A stretch of DNA of 64,000 nucleotides, from positions 682,001-746,000 of the forward strand of contig NZ_JAFBBJ010000001.1 of NCBI RefSeq assembly GCF_016907085.1. Direction: 5' to 3'. Below the pieces are notes generated by a model. That model saw nothing but the letters and a program-made list of their open reading frames with translations. It had not been told where the DNA came from and did not search any database. The DNA is from Clavibacter michiganensis (GTDB lineage Bacteria; Actinomycetota; Actinomycetes; Actinomycetales; Microbacteriaceae). Within the stretch, counting starts at the first letter, position 1, and each line of letters begins with the position of its first letter. Of the stretch, positions 52,192 through 64,000 are shown piece by piece. Made by a program: the position numbers and the translations under genes.

Positions 52192-52983
52192 GTGTCGGGG
52201 GAGGGCCCGGTCGGGGAGGATCCCCGGCACCCCGCGTCGACGGACGGGCTCCCCGCGCCCGATGGCACGTCGCGGCGATCCGCGCCCGCGCCCGGCGAGG
52301 CGCTCGGCGCGAGCATGGCCCAGGCCGCCGAGCGCGCGGGCCTCGGGCAGGCGGCGCGCGGCGAGACCATGACCGCCGCGACGCTCCTCGCCGCCATGGG
52401 CGGCATCCGGGGCGTCCTCGAGGCGATCGTGCCCGGGCTCCTCTTCCTCGTCGCCTTCACCCTCACGCGCGACATCGTGCTCTCGGTCGCCGTCCCGGTC
52501 GTCGTCGCCGTCGCCGCGGTCGTGGCCCGGCTCGTGCAGCGCTCGGCCGTCGCCCCCGCGGTGGGCGGGCTCGTCGGCATCGTCATCTCCGCGCTCCTCG
52601 CGCTCCGCTCGGGGGAGGGGCGCGACTTCTACGCGCTCGGCCTCTGGACGAACGGCGCGTACTTCGCGGTGCTCCTGGTCTCCGTCGTGGTCGGCTGGCC
52701 CCTCGTCGGCGTCGCCGTGGGCTTCCTCATGGGAGACGGCACGGCGTGGCGGCAGGACCGCAGGAAGGCCAGGGCCCTCCGCGTCCTCACGCTCGTGTGG
52801 GTCGGCTTCTTCGCCCTGCGCCTGGCGGTGCAGCTCCCGCTCTACCTCTCCGACTCCATCGACGCGCTCGGCGTCGCGCGCCTGGTGATGGGGACGCCAC
52901 TCTACGGCGTGCTCCTCGTCCTGTCGTGGCTCTTCGTGCGCGCCGTGTACGCGAAGGACCCGGCGGCGCCCGCGACCGACTGA
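52192..52983 (+). CDS. DUF3159 membrane protein
   Basis: A 263-residue membrane protein with about 55 polar N-terminal residues and roughly six hydrophobic segments between 80 and 250, ending in YGVLLVLSWLFVRAVYAK. It belongs to DUF3159, the usual third gene of the dut-DUF3710-DUF3159 operon; the GTG start is 2 nt after the DUF3710 stop. Function unknown. Confidence 0.83.
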   Translation: MSGEGPVGEDPRHPASTDGLPAPDGTSRRSAPAPGEALGASMAQAAERAGLGQAARGETMTAATLLAAMGGIRGVLEAIVPGLLFLVAFTLTRDIVLSVAVPVVVAVAAVVARLVQRSAVAPAVGGLVGIVISALLALRSGEGRDFYALGLWTNGAYFAVLLVSVVVGWPLVGVAVGFLMGDGTAWRQDRRKARALRVLTLVWVGFFALRLAVQLPLYLSDSIDALGVARLVMGTPLYGVLLVLSWLFVRAVYAKDPAAPATD

Positions 52984-53050
52984 TCCCCGGGCTCTCCCGA
53001 CGGCACGGACGGCACCACGCGCCGCGGCGTCCAGCACGGCGACGCGATGG

Positions 53051-53073
53051 TAGATTCATCTCGACGTCGAGAT
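53051..53073 (+). promoter_or_regulatory. acnA promoter with palindromic operator candidate
   Basis: TAGATT (53051-53056) looks like a -10. It is followed immediately by ATCTCGACGTCGAGAT (53058-53073), a perfect 16-bp palindrome covering the expected start site, so a bound dimer would block transcription. The leader to the GTG start is about 145 nt. Confidence 0.6.
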
Positions 53074-53208
53074 ACATCGGCGCCGTCCCGCCTCGCGTCG
53101 GCGTGCCCGATCAGGGTCGCCTTACTGGACCCGGCCGCGGCGGGCGACCAAGATCGGATGACGGGCGGAATCGACTTCCGCGCCCATCCAGCGAGGGAAG
53201 AGGGCCAC

Positions 53209-56022
<2,814 letters not shown>

Positions 56023-56033
56023 CAGCAACCTGA

Positions 56034-56061
56034 GGAGGCCGGACGGCGACGTCCGGCCTCC
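56034..56061 (+). terminator. acnA hairpin terminator
   Basis: Arms GGAGGCCGGAC and GTCCGGCCTCC (11 bp, perfect) with a 6-nt loop and TTC after it, 12 nt past the acnA stop. Confidence 0.8.
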
Positions 56062-56136
56062 TTCGTGCATGCAGGGCCCTGCGTACACTCGATGAGGCGG
56101 GCGTCGTTCCATGACGCCCGATGGAAGGCGGTCAGC

Positions 56137-58089
56137 ATGGGAATCCTCGAGACGATCACGGGACCCCGGGACCTCGACCGGCTGAGCCGCGAGCAGATGC
56201 TCGAGCTGGCCGCCGAGATCCGGCAGTTCCTCGTCGCGGAGGTCTCCAAGACGGGCGGCCACCTGGGCCCGAACCTCGGCGTCGTCGAGACGACGCTCGC
56301 GATCCACCGGGTCTTCGACTCGCCGAAGGACCCCATCGTCTTCGACACCGGCCACCAGTCGTACGTGCACAAGCTGCTCACGGGTCGCCAGGACTTCTCC
56401 CGGCTGCGCGAGTCGGGCGGCCTCGCCGGGTACCCGCAGCGCTCGGAGTCCGAGCACGACATCGTCGAGAGCTCGCACGCGTCGAGCTCGCTGAGCTGGG
56501 CGGACGGGATCTCGCGGGCGTTCGGGATCACGGGCCAGACCGACCGCCACGTCGTCGCGGTGGTGGGCGACGGCGCCCTCACCGGCGGCATGACGTGGGA
56601 GGCGCTCAACAACATCTCCGACGACAACACGCGGAAGCTGATCATCGTCGTCAACGACAACGGCCGCTCCTACGCGCCGACGATCGGCGGCATGGCCCGC
56701 TTCCTCAACACCGTGCGCACCCGCCGCACCTACCGCGGGCTGTACGAGACGAGCCAGCGCGTGTTCGGCGTCTTCGGCGCGCCGGGGGACAGCCTGTACC
56801 GCGGCCTCCGCGGCGGGCTGCACGGCTTCCTCACGCGCGTCACCGACAACGAGGCGCTGTACTCCAACCTCGACATCAAGTACCTGGGACCCATCGACGG
56901 GCACGACCAGCAGGCGATGGAGGAGGCGCTCGAGCAGGCCCGCGACTACGGCGCGCCCGTCATCGTCCACGCCATCACCGAGAAGGGCCGCGGCTACGAG
57001 CCCGCTCGTCGGGACGTCGCCGACCAGTTCCACGCGGTGGGGCAGATCGACCCCGAGACGGGCGAGCCCATCGATCCGTCGCAGGCCGTGAGCTGGACGA
57101 GCGTGTTCGCGGATGAGATCCTGGCCCTCGCCGACGCGGATCCGCGCATCGTCGGCATCACGGCCGCCATGCTCCGCCCGGTGGGCCTCCACAGGTTCGC
57201 CGAGAAGCACCCCGACCGCGTGCACGACGTCGGCATCGCGGAGCAGCACGCGGTGACGAGCGCCGCGGGACTGGCGTACGGCGGCCTGCACCCGGTCGTC
57301 GCGCTCTACGCGACCTTCGTCAACCGCGCCTTCGATCAGGTGCTCATGGACGTGGCCCTGCACCGCGCCGGCGTGACCTTCGTGCTCGACCGGGCCGGCG
57401 TCACCGGCCCCGACGGGCCGAGCCACCACGGCATGTGGGACCTGGCGCTGCTGCAGATCGTGCCCCACATCCGCCTGAGCGCCCCGCGCGACGCCACCCG
57501 GCTCCGTGAGGAGCTGGGCGAGGCCGTGAAGGTCGACGACGCACCCACCGTCGTGCGCTTCTCCAAGGGCAACGTGGGCGACGAGATCGAGGCGCTGCGG
57601 CGCCTGGACGACGGCGTCGACGTGCTGCACGACTCGGCGTCGCATGACGTGCTCATCGTCACCGTGGGGCCCATGGCCGCCATGGGCATCGAGGTCGCCG
57701 AGCGCCTCGCCGCGCAGGGCATCGGCGCCACCGTCGTGGACCCGCGGTGGGTCGTGCCCGTTCCGCGCAGCGTCGTGGAGCTCGGCGGCACCCACCGTCT
57801 CGTCGTGACGATCGAGGACGGCGTCGTGGTCGGCGGGATCGGCACGCGCATCCGTCAGGACCTGCGCGAGGCCGGCATCGACACGGGCGTGACCGAGCTG
57901 GGCCTGCCGGACGAGTTCCTCGACCACGGCACGCGCTCGGAGATCCTCGAGCGCGTCGGGCTCACGCCCCAGCACATCGCGCGGGACGTCGTGGCCCAGG
58001 TGCTCGGCAGCCGCGTGCCCTCGGCCCGACCGCTGCCGGGGGACGAGGAGCGCGTCTCCATCCGCGCGGAGGACGACGAGCAGGGCTGA
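56137..58089 (+). CDS. dxs: 1-deoxy-D-xylulose-5-phosphate synthase
   Basis: A 650-residue thiamine-dependent enzyme that condenses pyruvate and glyceraldehyde 3-phosphate, the first step of the MEP isoprenoid pathway. The thiamine motif GDGALTGGMTWEALNNI begins near residue 143; GHLGPNLGVVE at the N-terminus and GIAEQHAVTSAAGLA near 367 contain conserved His and Glu residues. GGAAGGCGG precedes the ATG at 56137; longer readings of the frame enter the upstream intergenic region. It has its own unit between two terminators. Products would feed menaquinone and carotenoids. Confidence 0.96.
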   Translation: MGILETITGPRDLDRLSREQMLELAAEIRQFLVAEVSKTGGHLGPNLGVVETTLAIHRVFDSPKDPIVFDTGHQSYVHKLLTGRQDFSRLRESGGLAGYPQRSESEHDIVESSHASSSLSWADGISRAFGITGQTDRHVVAVVGDGALTGGMTWEALNNISDDNTRKLIIVVNDNGRSYAPTIGGMARFLNTVRTRRTYRGLYETSQRVFGVFGAPGDSLYRGLRGGLHGFLTRVTDNEALYSNLDIKYLGPIDGHDQQAMEEALEQARDYGAPVIVHAITEKGRGYEPARRDVADQFHAVGQIDPETGEPIDPSQAVSWTSVFADEILALADADPRIVGITAAMLRPVGLHRFAEKHPDRVHDVGIAEQHAVTSAAGLAYGGLHPVVALYATFVNRAFDQVLMDVALHRAGVTFVLDRAGVTGPDGPSHHGMWDLALLQIVPHIRLSAPRDATRLREELGEAVKVDDAPTVVRFSKGNVGDEIEALRRLDDGVDVLHDSASHDVLIVTVGPMAAMGIEVAERLAAQGIGATVVDPRWVVPVPRSVVELGGTHRLVVTIEDGVVVGGIGTRIRQDLREAGIDTGVTELGLPDEFLDHGTRSEILERVGLTPQHIARDVVAQVLGSRVPSARPLPGDEERVSIRAEDDEQG

Positions 58090-58105
58090 CCGCCCGTCGC
58101 ACGCG

Positions 58106-58138
58106 AGGAGGGCCCGGCCGATGCGGCCGGGCCCTCCT
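58106..58138. terminator. bidirectional hairpin terminator
   Basis: Perfect 14-bp arms AGGAGGGCCCGGCC and its complement with a 5-nt loop, between convergent dxs and fadB. Confidence 0.9.
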
Positions 58139-58153
58139 GTCGTGCCGGTGGCG

Positions 58154-60283
58154 CTACGCCACGCCGCGGATGGGCGGGTGGTGGAACGTGTCGCCGAACG
58201 CCCGGCCGCTCGCCCCGACGCGGTCGAGGTAGGGCGTGAGGCCGCCCATCTGGAACGGGTAGCCGGCGCCGAGGATGAGGCACAGGTCGATGTCCTCCGC
58301 CGCGTGCACGACGTCGTCCTCGAGCATGCGGTGCACCTCGTCCGCGAGTCCCGTCTCCACGCGCTCGCGGATCTGCTCGGACGTCATCGGGTCGGAGCCG
58401 CCCTTCACGATGCGCACGGCCTCCTTGTCGAAGCCCGTCGGGCGGCCCTTGGCGTCACGCGCGTAGATGCGCCCGAGCTCCGCGAGCCGGTGCAGGTTGG
58501 GGCTCTCGAAGAAGCGATCGGGGAACGCGGCGTGGTGCGTGTCGAGCACGTGCGCGCCGACCTTCAGCCCCACGAGCTCGAGCAGCTCGAACGGCGTCAT
58601 CGGCAGGCCGAACGGCGCGAGCGAGCGGTCGACGACCTCGAAGGGCGTACCCGTGTCCACCGCGTGCATGGCCTCGCCGAGGACCTTCGCGAGGATCCGG
58701 TTCACCACGAAGCCCGGGGTGTCCCGGGTGATCACCGCGTTCTTGCGGAGCTGCTTCGCCACCTGCATCGCGGTCGACAGCGTCTCGTCGGTGGTCTGCG
58801 GCGTGCGCACGACCTCGATGAGCGGCATCACCGCGACGGGGTTGAAGAAGTGGAAGCCCACCACGCGCTCCGGGTGCTGCAGCCGCTCGGCGATGCGCTC
58901 GACCGAGAGGCTCGACGTGTTCGTGGCGAGGATCGCGGTCTCGGACACGTGCTGCTCGATCTCGGCGAAGACGGCCTGCTTCACCCCGAGCTCCTCGAAC
59001 ACCGCCTCGATGACCCAGTCCGCGTCGGCGAAGTCGGCCTTGTCGGTCGTGCCCGTGACGAGCGCCCGCAGCCGGTTCGCCTCGTCGGGCGAGATGCGCC
59101 CCTTCTCGGCGAGCTTCCCGATCTCGCCGTGGATGCCGGCGACGCCCGCGTCGACGCGCGCCTGGTCGAGGTCGGTGATGACCACGGGGACCTGGAGGCG
59201 GCGAACGAACAGCAGCGCGAACTGCGACGCCATGAGACCGGCGCCGACGACCCCGACCTTGGTGACCTTCCGGGCCAGCGCCTTGTCCGGCGCTCCCGCG
59301 GGCCGCTTGGCGCGCTTCTGGACGAGGTCGAACGCGTAGATGCTCGCGCGGAACTGGTCGCCCGAGATGAGGTCGGCGAGGGCCTCGTCCTCGGCGGCGA
59401 AGCCCTCCTCGCGTGTCGTGTTCCGGGCGGCCTTCAGCAGGTCGAGCGCGCGGTACGGCGACAGGGCGACCGTGCCGATGCGCTGCTCGAGCGACTTCCG
59501 GGCGATCCCGATGGCGATGTCCCACTTGGCGATGCGCTCGAGGCGGCCGGGTGCGTTCGGGCGCTTCACCTCGATCGCCCCGGAGATGACGCCGTCGGCC
59601 CACCGGATCGACTGCTCGAGGAACGACGCGGACGGGAAGGACGCGTCGGCGATGCCGAGCTCCATGACGTCGGTCGCCTTGAGCGTGCGGTTGTTCTTGA
59701 GCGGGTTCTCGATGATCACCTTGAGGGCGTTCTCGATGCCGATGAGGTTCGGCAGGAGCCACGCGCCGCCCCAGCCGGGGATGATGCCGAGGAAGACCTC
59801 GGGCAGCGCGACGGCGGGCACGGACTCGTCGACCGTGCGGTAGTCGGAGTTCAGCCCGATCTCGAGCCCGCCGCCGAGCGCGAGCCCGTTCAGGAAGGTG
59901 AACGACGGCACGCCGAGGCGGTGCAGCCGGCCCAGCGTGTCGTGGCCGAGCTGCGCCATCTGCCGGCCGACCTCGCGGCTGGGGATCTCGCCGACCTTGC
60001 TGAGGTCGGCGCCCGCGGCGAGGATGAACGGCTTGCCCGTGATGGCGACGCCGCGGATCTCGCCGGACGCCGCCCGGGCCGCGAGGCCGTCGAGCGCGTC
60101 GGCGAGTTCCAGCAGGGTGGCCGGCCCGAGCGTGGACGGCCGCGTGTGGTCGCGCCCGTTGTCGAGCGTGACGAGCGCGAGCACGCCGCCCGAGGGCAGC
60201 GGGACGTCGCGGACGTAGGAGTGCGTGACGACCTCGTCGGGATCGAGCGCCACGAGCTCCCGGAAGCGGCTGGTGTCGGTCAC
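58154..60283 (-). CDS. fadB: fatty acid oxidation multifunctional protein FadB type
   Basis: A 709-residue two-domain enzyme: enoyl-CoA hydratase at the N-terminus (GLALGGGLEIGLNSDYRT and PEVFLGIIPGWGGAWLLP) and 3-hydroxyacyl-CoA dehydrogenase at the C-terminus (NAD motif VGVVGAGLMAS, catalytic HFFNPVAVMPLIEVV). It carries out two steps of beta-oxidation. The GTG start overlaps the fadA stop by four bases, so both subunits are made together. GAGGACC lies before the start. Confidence 0.95.
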   Translation of the reverse strand: MTDTSRFRELVALDPDEVVTHSYVRDVPLPSGGVLALVTLDNGRDHTRPSTLGPATLLELADALDGLAARAASGEIRGVAITGKPFILAAGADLSKVGEIPSREVGRQMAQLGHDTLGRLHRLGVPSFTFLNGLALGGGLEIGLNSDYRTVDESVPAVALPEVFLGIIPGWGGAWLLPNLIGIENALKVIIENPLKNNRTLKATDVMELGIADASFPSASFLEQSIRWADGVISGAIEVKRPNAPGRLERIAKWDIAIGIARKSLEQRIGTVALSPYRALDLLKAARNTTREEGFAAEDEALADLISGDQFRASIYAFDLVQKRAKRPAGAPDKALARKVTKVGVVGAGLMASQFALLFVRRLQVPVVITDLDQARVDAGVAGIHGEIGKLAEKGRISPDEANRLRALVTGTTDKADFADADWVIEAVFEELGVKQAVFAEIEQHVSETAILATNTSSLSVERIAERLQHPERVVGFHFFNPVAVMPLIEVVRTPQTTDETLSTAMQVAKQLRKNAVITRDTPGFVVNRILAKVLGEAMHAVDTGTPFEVVDRSLAPFGLPMTPFELLELVGLKVGAHVLDTHHAAFPDRFFESPNLHRLAELGRIYARDAKGRPTGFDKEAVRIVKGGSDPMTSEQIRERVETGLADEVHRMLEDDVVHAAEDIDLCLILGAGYPFQMGGLTPYLDRVGASGRAFGDTFHHPPIRGVA

Positions 60284-61488
60284 TTGGTCCTCTTCCTCTT
60301 GCCGGTGAAGTGCGGGTTCTCCCAGATGACGCTGCCGCCCTGGCCGAGGCCCACGCACATCGCCGTGAGCCCGTAGCGGACCTCGGGGTGCTGCTCGAAC
60401 TGGCGCGCGAGCTGGTTCATCAGCCGGACGCCGCTGGAGGCGAGGGGGTGGCCGACGGCGATGGCGCCGCCGTACTCGTTGACGCGCGGATCGTCGTCGT
60501 CGATGCCGAAGTGGTCCAGCAGGCTCAGCACCTGGATGGCGAACGCCTCGTTGAGCTCGAACAGCCCGATGTCGTCGATCGTGAGGCCGGCCTTCCGGAG
60601 CGCCTTCTCGGTGCTCGGCACGGGTCCGATGCCCATGATCTCGGGCTCGACGCCCGCGAACGCGAACGACACCAGGGTCATCTTCGGCGTGAGGCCGAGC
60701 TCCTTGACCGCGTCACCGCTGGCGAGCAGGGCGGCCGTGGCGCCGTCGTTGAGGCCGGACGAGTTGCCGGCCGTGACGCGGCCGTGCGGGCGGAACGGGG
60801 TGCGGAGCCCGGCGAGGCCCTCCAGCGTCGTCTCGGGGCGCATGGCCTCGTCGCGCGTCGCGAGCCCCCAGCCCTCCTCGGAGCGGGTCGCGACGGGCAC
60901 GAGGTCCGGCTGGATCTCCCCGTTCGCGTAGGCGATGGCGGTCTTCTGCTGGCTCGCGAGCGCGTAGCGGTCGGCCCGTTCGCGGGTGAGCGCGGGGAAC
61001 CGGTCGTGGATGCGCTCGGCCGTGTTGCCCATGTTGAGGGCGTCCTGGCTCACGAGGCGCTCGGCGAGGAAGCGGGGATTCGGGTCTGCGTCGAAGCCCA
61101 TCGGGTGGCGGCCCATGTGCTCGACGCCGCCCGCGATCGCGAGGTCGTAGGCGCCGAACGCGATGCCGCCTGCGGTGGCGGTGACGCTCGTCATGGCGCC
61201 GGCGCACATCCGGTCGATGGCGAAGCCCGGGACGGAGCGGGGGAGTCCGGCCAGCAGCGCGGCCGTCCGGCCGAGCGTGAGGCCCTGGTCACCGGTCTGC
61301 GTCGTGGCCGCGATGGCGACCTCATCGATCCGGTCCTTCGGCACCTGGGGGTTCCGCTCGAGCAACCCGATCATGGCCTTGACCACCAGGTCGTCGGCGC
61401 GGGTCCGCCAGTACATGCCCTTCTCGCCCGCTCGTCCGAACGGGGTGCGGACCCCGTCCACGAAATGGACTTCGGCTCTCTCGACCAC
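60280..61488 (-). CDS. fadA: acetyl-CoA acyltransferase (thiolase)
   Basis: A 402-residue thiolase, the last step of beta-oxidation. Cys95 in DRMCAGAMTS is the nucleophile; NEAFAIQ, GGAIAVGHPLASSG and the C-terminal CVGLGQGGS carry the His and second Cys. GTG at 61486-61488 follows GAGGAGG. It is the first gene of a fadA-fadB operon on the minus strand. The basic tail GKRKRTK is unusual but harmless to the catalytic domain. Confidence 0.96.
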   Translation of the reverse strand: MVERAEVHFVDGVRTPFGRAGEKGMYWRTRADDLVVKAMIGLLERNPQVPKDRIDEVAIAATTQTGDQGLTLGRTAALLAGLPRSVPGFAIDRMCAGAMTSVTATAGGIAFGAYDLAIAGGVEHMGRHPMGFDADPNPRFLAERLVSQDALNMGNTAERIHDRFPALTRERADRYALASQQKTAIAYANGEIQPDLVPVATRSEEGWGLATRDEAMRPETTLEGLAGLRTPFRPHGRVTAGNSSGLNDGATAALLASGDAVKELGLTPKMTLVSFAFAGVEPEIMGIGPVPSTEKALRKAGLTIDDIGLFELNEAFAIQVLSLLDHFGIDDDDPRVNEYGGAIAVGHPLASSGVRLMNQLARQFEQHPEVRYGLTAMCVGLGQGGSVIWENPHFTGKRKRTK

Positions 61489-61559
61489 TGACGCCTCCTC
61501 GCATCGATTTCCCCCACCCTAGGAAGAAGCCGGACGGGGGCCGAATCCGTTGACTGTTC

Positions 61560-63056
61560 CTACGAGGCCCCGTCGTCGGTCGCGTCGTCGGCTTGGTCAG
61601 CATCGACAAAGGCCGCGGCCACCGGAGCGGCCGTCGCCTCGATCTGCCACGGGCGCGCGCCCCACGACACGAGGGCCTCGGCGACGGCCTCGGGCGTGAG
61701 GTCGGCGGGCGGCGTCCAGGCGACGCGACGCAGCACCTCGGGGGTCAGCAGGTTCTCCTGCGGCACGCCCATCCCGGTCGCGACCTCCTGCACGGCGACG
61801 CGGGCGCGCTTGAGGCGGCGGTCCGCGGCGGGATCCTTGTCCGCCCAGGCCTTCGGCGGCGGCATGGTCTCGCCCGTGCCGCGCAGCTGCGGGAACTCGG
61901 TGGCGGCGAGGCCCCGCTCGACGGCGGCCCACCAGCGGTCGATCTCGCTGCGGCTGGCGCGGCCCGAGAACTCGCGCACCGCGGCGAGGTCCCGCTTGGT
62001 CTGCGGCAGGGTGCGCGCGACCGCGACGAGGGACCCGTCGGGGACGAGTCGGCCGGGGCTCGTGTCGACCTCGCGCGCGTAGGCGTCGCGGGCCTCCCAC
62101 AGCTCCTTCGCGACCGCGAGGCCACGGCCGCCGCGGACCCCGTGCAGGCCGCTGAGGCGCCGCCACGGCTCGACCCGGGCGGGCTTCGCCTCCTTGGCGA
62201 TGGTCGCGGCGAACTCCTGCTCGGCGATCGCGGTCTTGCCCTGCTCCTCGAGGCGGCGGGCGATCTCGTCGCGCACGTCGACCAGCAGCTCCACGTCGAG
62301 CGCGGCGTAGACGAGCCAGGCGCGGGGGAGAGGTCGGGTCGACCAGTCGGCGGCCGAGTGCTCCTTGGCCAGGTGGATCCCGAGCAGCTCCTCCACCACG
62401 GTGCCGAGGCCCACGCGGGGGAGGCCGAGCAGGCGCGAGGCGAGCTCGGTGTCGAAGATGCGCTGCGGGTCGAGGCCCACCTCGCGGAGGCAGGCCAGGT
62501 CCTGGCTGGCGGCGTGCAGCACCCACTCGACGTCGCGGATCACCTCGTCGAGCTCCGAGAAGTCGCCGACGGCGGGCGGGTCGAACAGGAACGTGCCCGC
62601 GCCGCGCCGGAACACCTGGATGAGGTAGGCGCGCTGGCTGTAGCGGAAGCCCGAGGCGCGCTCGGCGTCGACCGCGATGGGACCGGTGCCGGCCGCGATG
62701 GCCTCGACCGCCCGGAGGTAGTCCTCCCGGGTGTCGATGACGGTGAGGTCGCCCGTCGCCGCGGCCTCGCGGAGGGGCGGCCGGTCGGGAGCGTCGTCGG
62801 CGACGCGCTCGACCGACGCCACGCGCGTCTCCTGCTGCGGTGCCGCGGAGGCGGGCGCGCGGTCGGGCGCCGGATCCGGCGCGGGCCGCCGGGTGCGGGT
62901 GCGCGTCCGGGCGACGACGGCGTCGGTGGCGGTGGATCCGGGGACGTCGGAGAACAGGGACGTGCCCATGGCCGGGCGGCTCAGGCCGGCGGGCGGCGAG
63001 ACCGGGGCGTCGCCGCCGGTCGCGTCGGGGTCGGGGGTGTCGGACGGGGCGTTCAC
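61560..63056 (-). CDS. rnd: RNase D family exonuclease
   Basis: A 498-residue DEDD exonuclease with HRDC domain. Exo I has Asp130 and Glu132 in IAVDAERASGFRYSQ; Exo II is HAASQDLACLREVGL; Exo III is VYAALDVELLVDVRDEI. The first 95 residues are a disordered, acidic then basic extension not present in E. coli RNase D. It trims 3' ends of tRNA and other stable RNAs. The GTG at 63054-63056 overlaps the DUF3000 stop by four bases, which fixes the start; a downstream ATG at 62969 is an alternative. Confidence 0.92.
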   Translation of the reverse strand: MNAPSDTPDPDATGGDAPVSPPAGLSRPAMGTSLFSDVPGSTATDAVVARTRTRTRRPAPDPAPDRAPASAAPQQETRVASVERVADDAPDRPPLREAAATGDLTVIDTREDYLRAVEAIAAGTGPIAVDAERASGFRYSQRAYLIQVFRRGAGTFLFDPPAVGDFSELDEVIRDVEWVLHAASQDLACLREVGLDPQRIFDTELASRLLGLPRVGLGTVVEELLGIHLAKEHSAADWSTRPLPRAWLVYAALDVELLVDVRDEIARRLEEQGKTAIAEQEFAATIAKEAKPARVEPWRRLSGLHGVRGGRGLAVAKELWEARDAYAREVDTSPGRLVPDGSLVAVARTLPQTKRDLAAVREFSGRASRSEIDRWWAAVERGLAATEFPQLRGTGETMPPPKAWADKDPAADRRLKRARVAVQEVATGMGVPQENLLTPEVLRRVAWTPPADLTPEAVAEALVSWGARPWQIEATAAPVAAAFVDADQADDATDDGAS

Positions 63057-63649
63057 GTCCGGGTGCGTCGCGCTGATAGCAGTGTCACTCCTTCGCCCGC
63101 GGGAGGGAGCCCTGCGAGCATGCACAGTAGTTCCCCCCAGCCTTCCACATGGGCGGTCACGTCGGCGTCCGCGGGTGTCCACGAGGCGCGCAGCTCGATC
63201 TTGGCGCCGCTGCCCTGGCGGGCCAGCTCCCCGTAGCCGGTGGAGATGATCCGGGTGGCGGTGCCCGACGGCGAGGAGTACCGGGCGCCGCGGGAGGCGA
63301 GGCCGTCGACGAGCCAGGACCACGCGACGTCGGCGAGGAACGGATCCGTGCCCATGTCGGTCTCGAGCGGCGCCTGCGCGAAGCAGACGACCCGGAACGC
63401 GCCGCCCCACGCATCGGGCTCCTCCGGGTCGTGCAGCAGGATGAAGCGGCCGGTGCCGAGCTCCGAGTCGGAGGCATGGCCCGAGGGCGAGACGTCCGCG
63501 GCGAGCGCCACGGCGTACGGCGCCAGGTTGCTCGAGGGCGAGGGGATCTCCGTCAGCACGAGCTCGGACCGCGTGGTCGCGCGCCGCAGCGCGTCCAGCG
63601 CCGCGCGGAACTCGGGCGGATCCTCGGCACTGTCACGGGTCTCTACCAC
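63053..63649 (-). CDS. DUF3000 family protein
   Basis: A 198-residue soluble protein of the actinobacterial DUF3000 family: EIPSPSSNLAPYAVALAADV near residue 34, RFILLHDPEEPDAWGGAFR and the C-terminal WTPADADVTAHVEGWGELLC. It regularly precedes rnd, as here. Function unknown. The GTG at 63647-63649 lies 6 nt after TAGTCT on the minus strand (63656-63661), a leaderless arrangement. Confidence 0.85.
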   Translation of the reverse strand: MVETRDSAEDPPEFRAALDALRRATTRSELVLTEIPSPSSNLAPYAVALAADVSPSGHASDSELGTGRFILLHDPEEPDAWGGAFRVVCFAQAPLETDMGTDPFLADVAWSWLVDGLASRGARYSSPSGTATRIISTGYGELARQGSGAKIELRASWTPADADVTAHVEGWGELLCMLAGLPPAGEGVTLLSARRTRT

Positions 63650-63742
63650 GTGTGCAGACTATGGTCCGCCGGTCGACGGGCCGGGAGCCACGCCGCGGCA
63701 GGGAAGCGCGGCACGGCCGCCGATGACCTCGCGATCAGGGGA

Positions 63743-64000
63743 TCAGCCCCGCGGCACCGTCCAGCGGGCGTAGGTGCGGTGGTCGTCGTCGACGAGCAGC
63801 TGGACGAGGCGCATCGCCGCGTGGATGCCCGATCCCGCCGGCACCAGCGGCGTGAGCGGCGTCACGAGCTCGGGCGAGGTGGTGAGGCAGAGCTCGTCCA
63901 CACGCCCCGCCGCGAGGAGCGATGCGGCGAGCGCGGGCCCGCCCTCGCACACGACGCGGGCCAGCCCGTGGCCGCGGAGCGCGTCGACGACGTGGGCGCC
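63743..64000 (-). CDS. RibD C-terminal / pyrimidine reductase domain protein, 3' part
   Basis: The last 85 codons of a minus-strand gene that runs off the right edge. RVVCEGGPALAASLL and DELCLTTSPELVTP are typical of RibD C-terminal reductase domains, which use NADPH to reduce a ribosylaminopyrimidine; the same fold also occurs in stand-alone proteins related to dihydrofolate reductase. The start lies outside the window, so full domain composition is not visible. Confidence 0.75.
   Translation of the reverse strand, partial: GAHVVDALRGHGLARVVCEGGPALAASLLAAGRVDELCLTTSPELVTPLTPLVPAGSGIHAAMRLVQLLVDDDHRTYARWTVPRG

Overview
The window is chromosomal DNA of a very GC-rich actinobacterium. Gene content and order (DUF3145, DUF4191, DUF4193, DUF3093, DUF3710, DUF3159, SepH, GlnR-type regulation, actinobacterial aceE, leaderless promoters) point to the family Microbacteriaceae. 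From memory of that family, Clavibacter is the best guess, but the species cannot be settled from sequence reading alone. I see no plasmid, prophage, insertion sequence or CRISPR signature. The region is core metabolism and cell-cycle chromosome, densely packed, with most convergent gene pairs separated by strong hairpins.

Layout. 1-4.9 kb: start of an unidentified gene, a cold-shock protein, a pol I-like exonuclease/polymerase, DUF1684, a PadR regulator and DUF3145. 5-12.7 kb (minus strand): aceE, a FasR-like regulator, then fabD-fabH-acpP-fabF, which ties pyruvate dehydrogenase to type II fatty acid synthesis. 12.9-17 kb: peroxiredoxin, DUF1345 membrane protein, tRNA-Val(TAC), and a TetR gene divergent from a biotin ECF transporter (bioY-M-N) with two perfect operator palindromes between. 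17-21.4 kb: Nif3-like protein, coiled-coil DUF164 protein, RNase P RNA, polyphosphate glucokinase, panB. 21.4-27.5 kb: nitrogen block glnA2-glnE facing glnA1, with a textbook GlnR box before glnA1. 27.5-38.5 kb: RDD protein, J-domain membrane protein, DUF4191, a membrane pseudokinase, sucB-type E2, lpd, leucyl aminopeptidase, PAC2 protein, MFS transporter. 38.7-42.2 kb: sigA-murT-gatD. 42.3-48.7 kb: DUF7455 protein, parE and parC (convergent), a phosphodiesterase. 48.7-53 kb: sepH, DUF4193, DUF3093, dut-DUF3710-DUF3159. 53-64 kb: aconitase, dxs, fadA-fadB, DUF3000-rnd, and a truncated RibD-type reductase at the edge.

Most notable observation: the GatD protein of the murT-gatD pair has lost both catalytic residues of its glutaminase site (nucleophile Cys94 and His189, in family numbering, are both Gly), while the MurT ligase keeps its ATP-binding and catalytic motifs but lacks the usual four-Cys zinc ribbon. 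MurT/GatD normally amidates the alpha-carboxyl of D-Glu in lipid II. Clavibacter and relatives have group B peptidoglycan, in which that same carboxyl carries the diamino-acid cross-bridge. I infer that the pair has been re-purposed, possibly to attach the bridge amino acid instead of ammonia.

A second theme is transcription starting at the start codon: about sixteen genes have a TANNNT-like -10 hexamer 6-8 nt before ATG or GTG, so their mRNAs should be leaderless.
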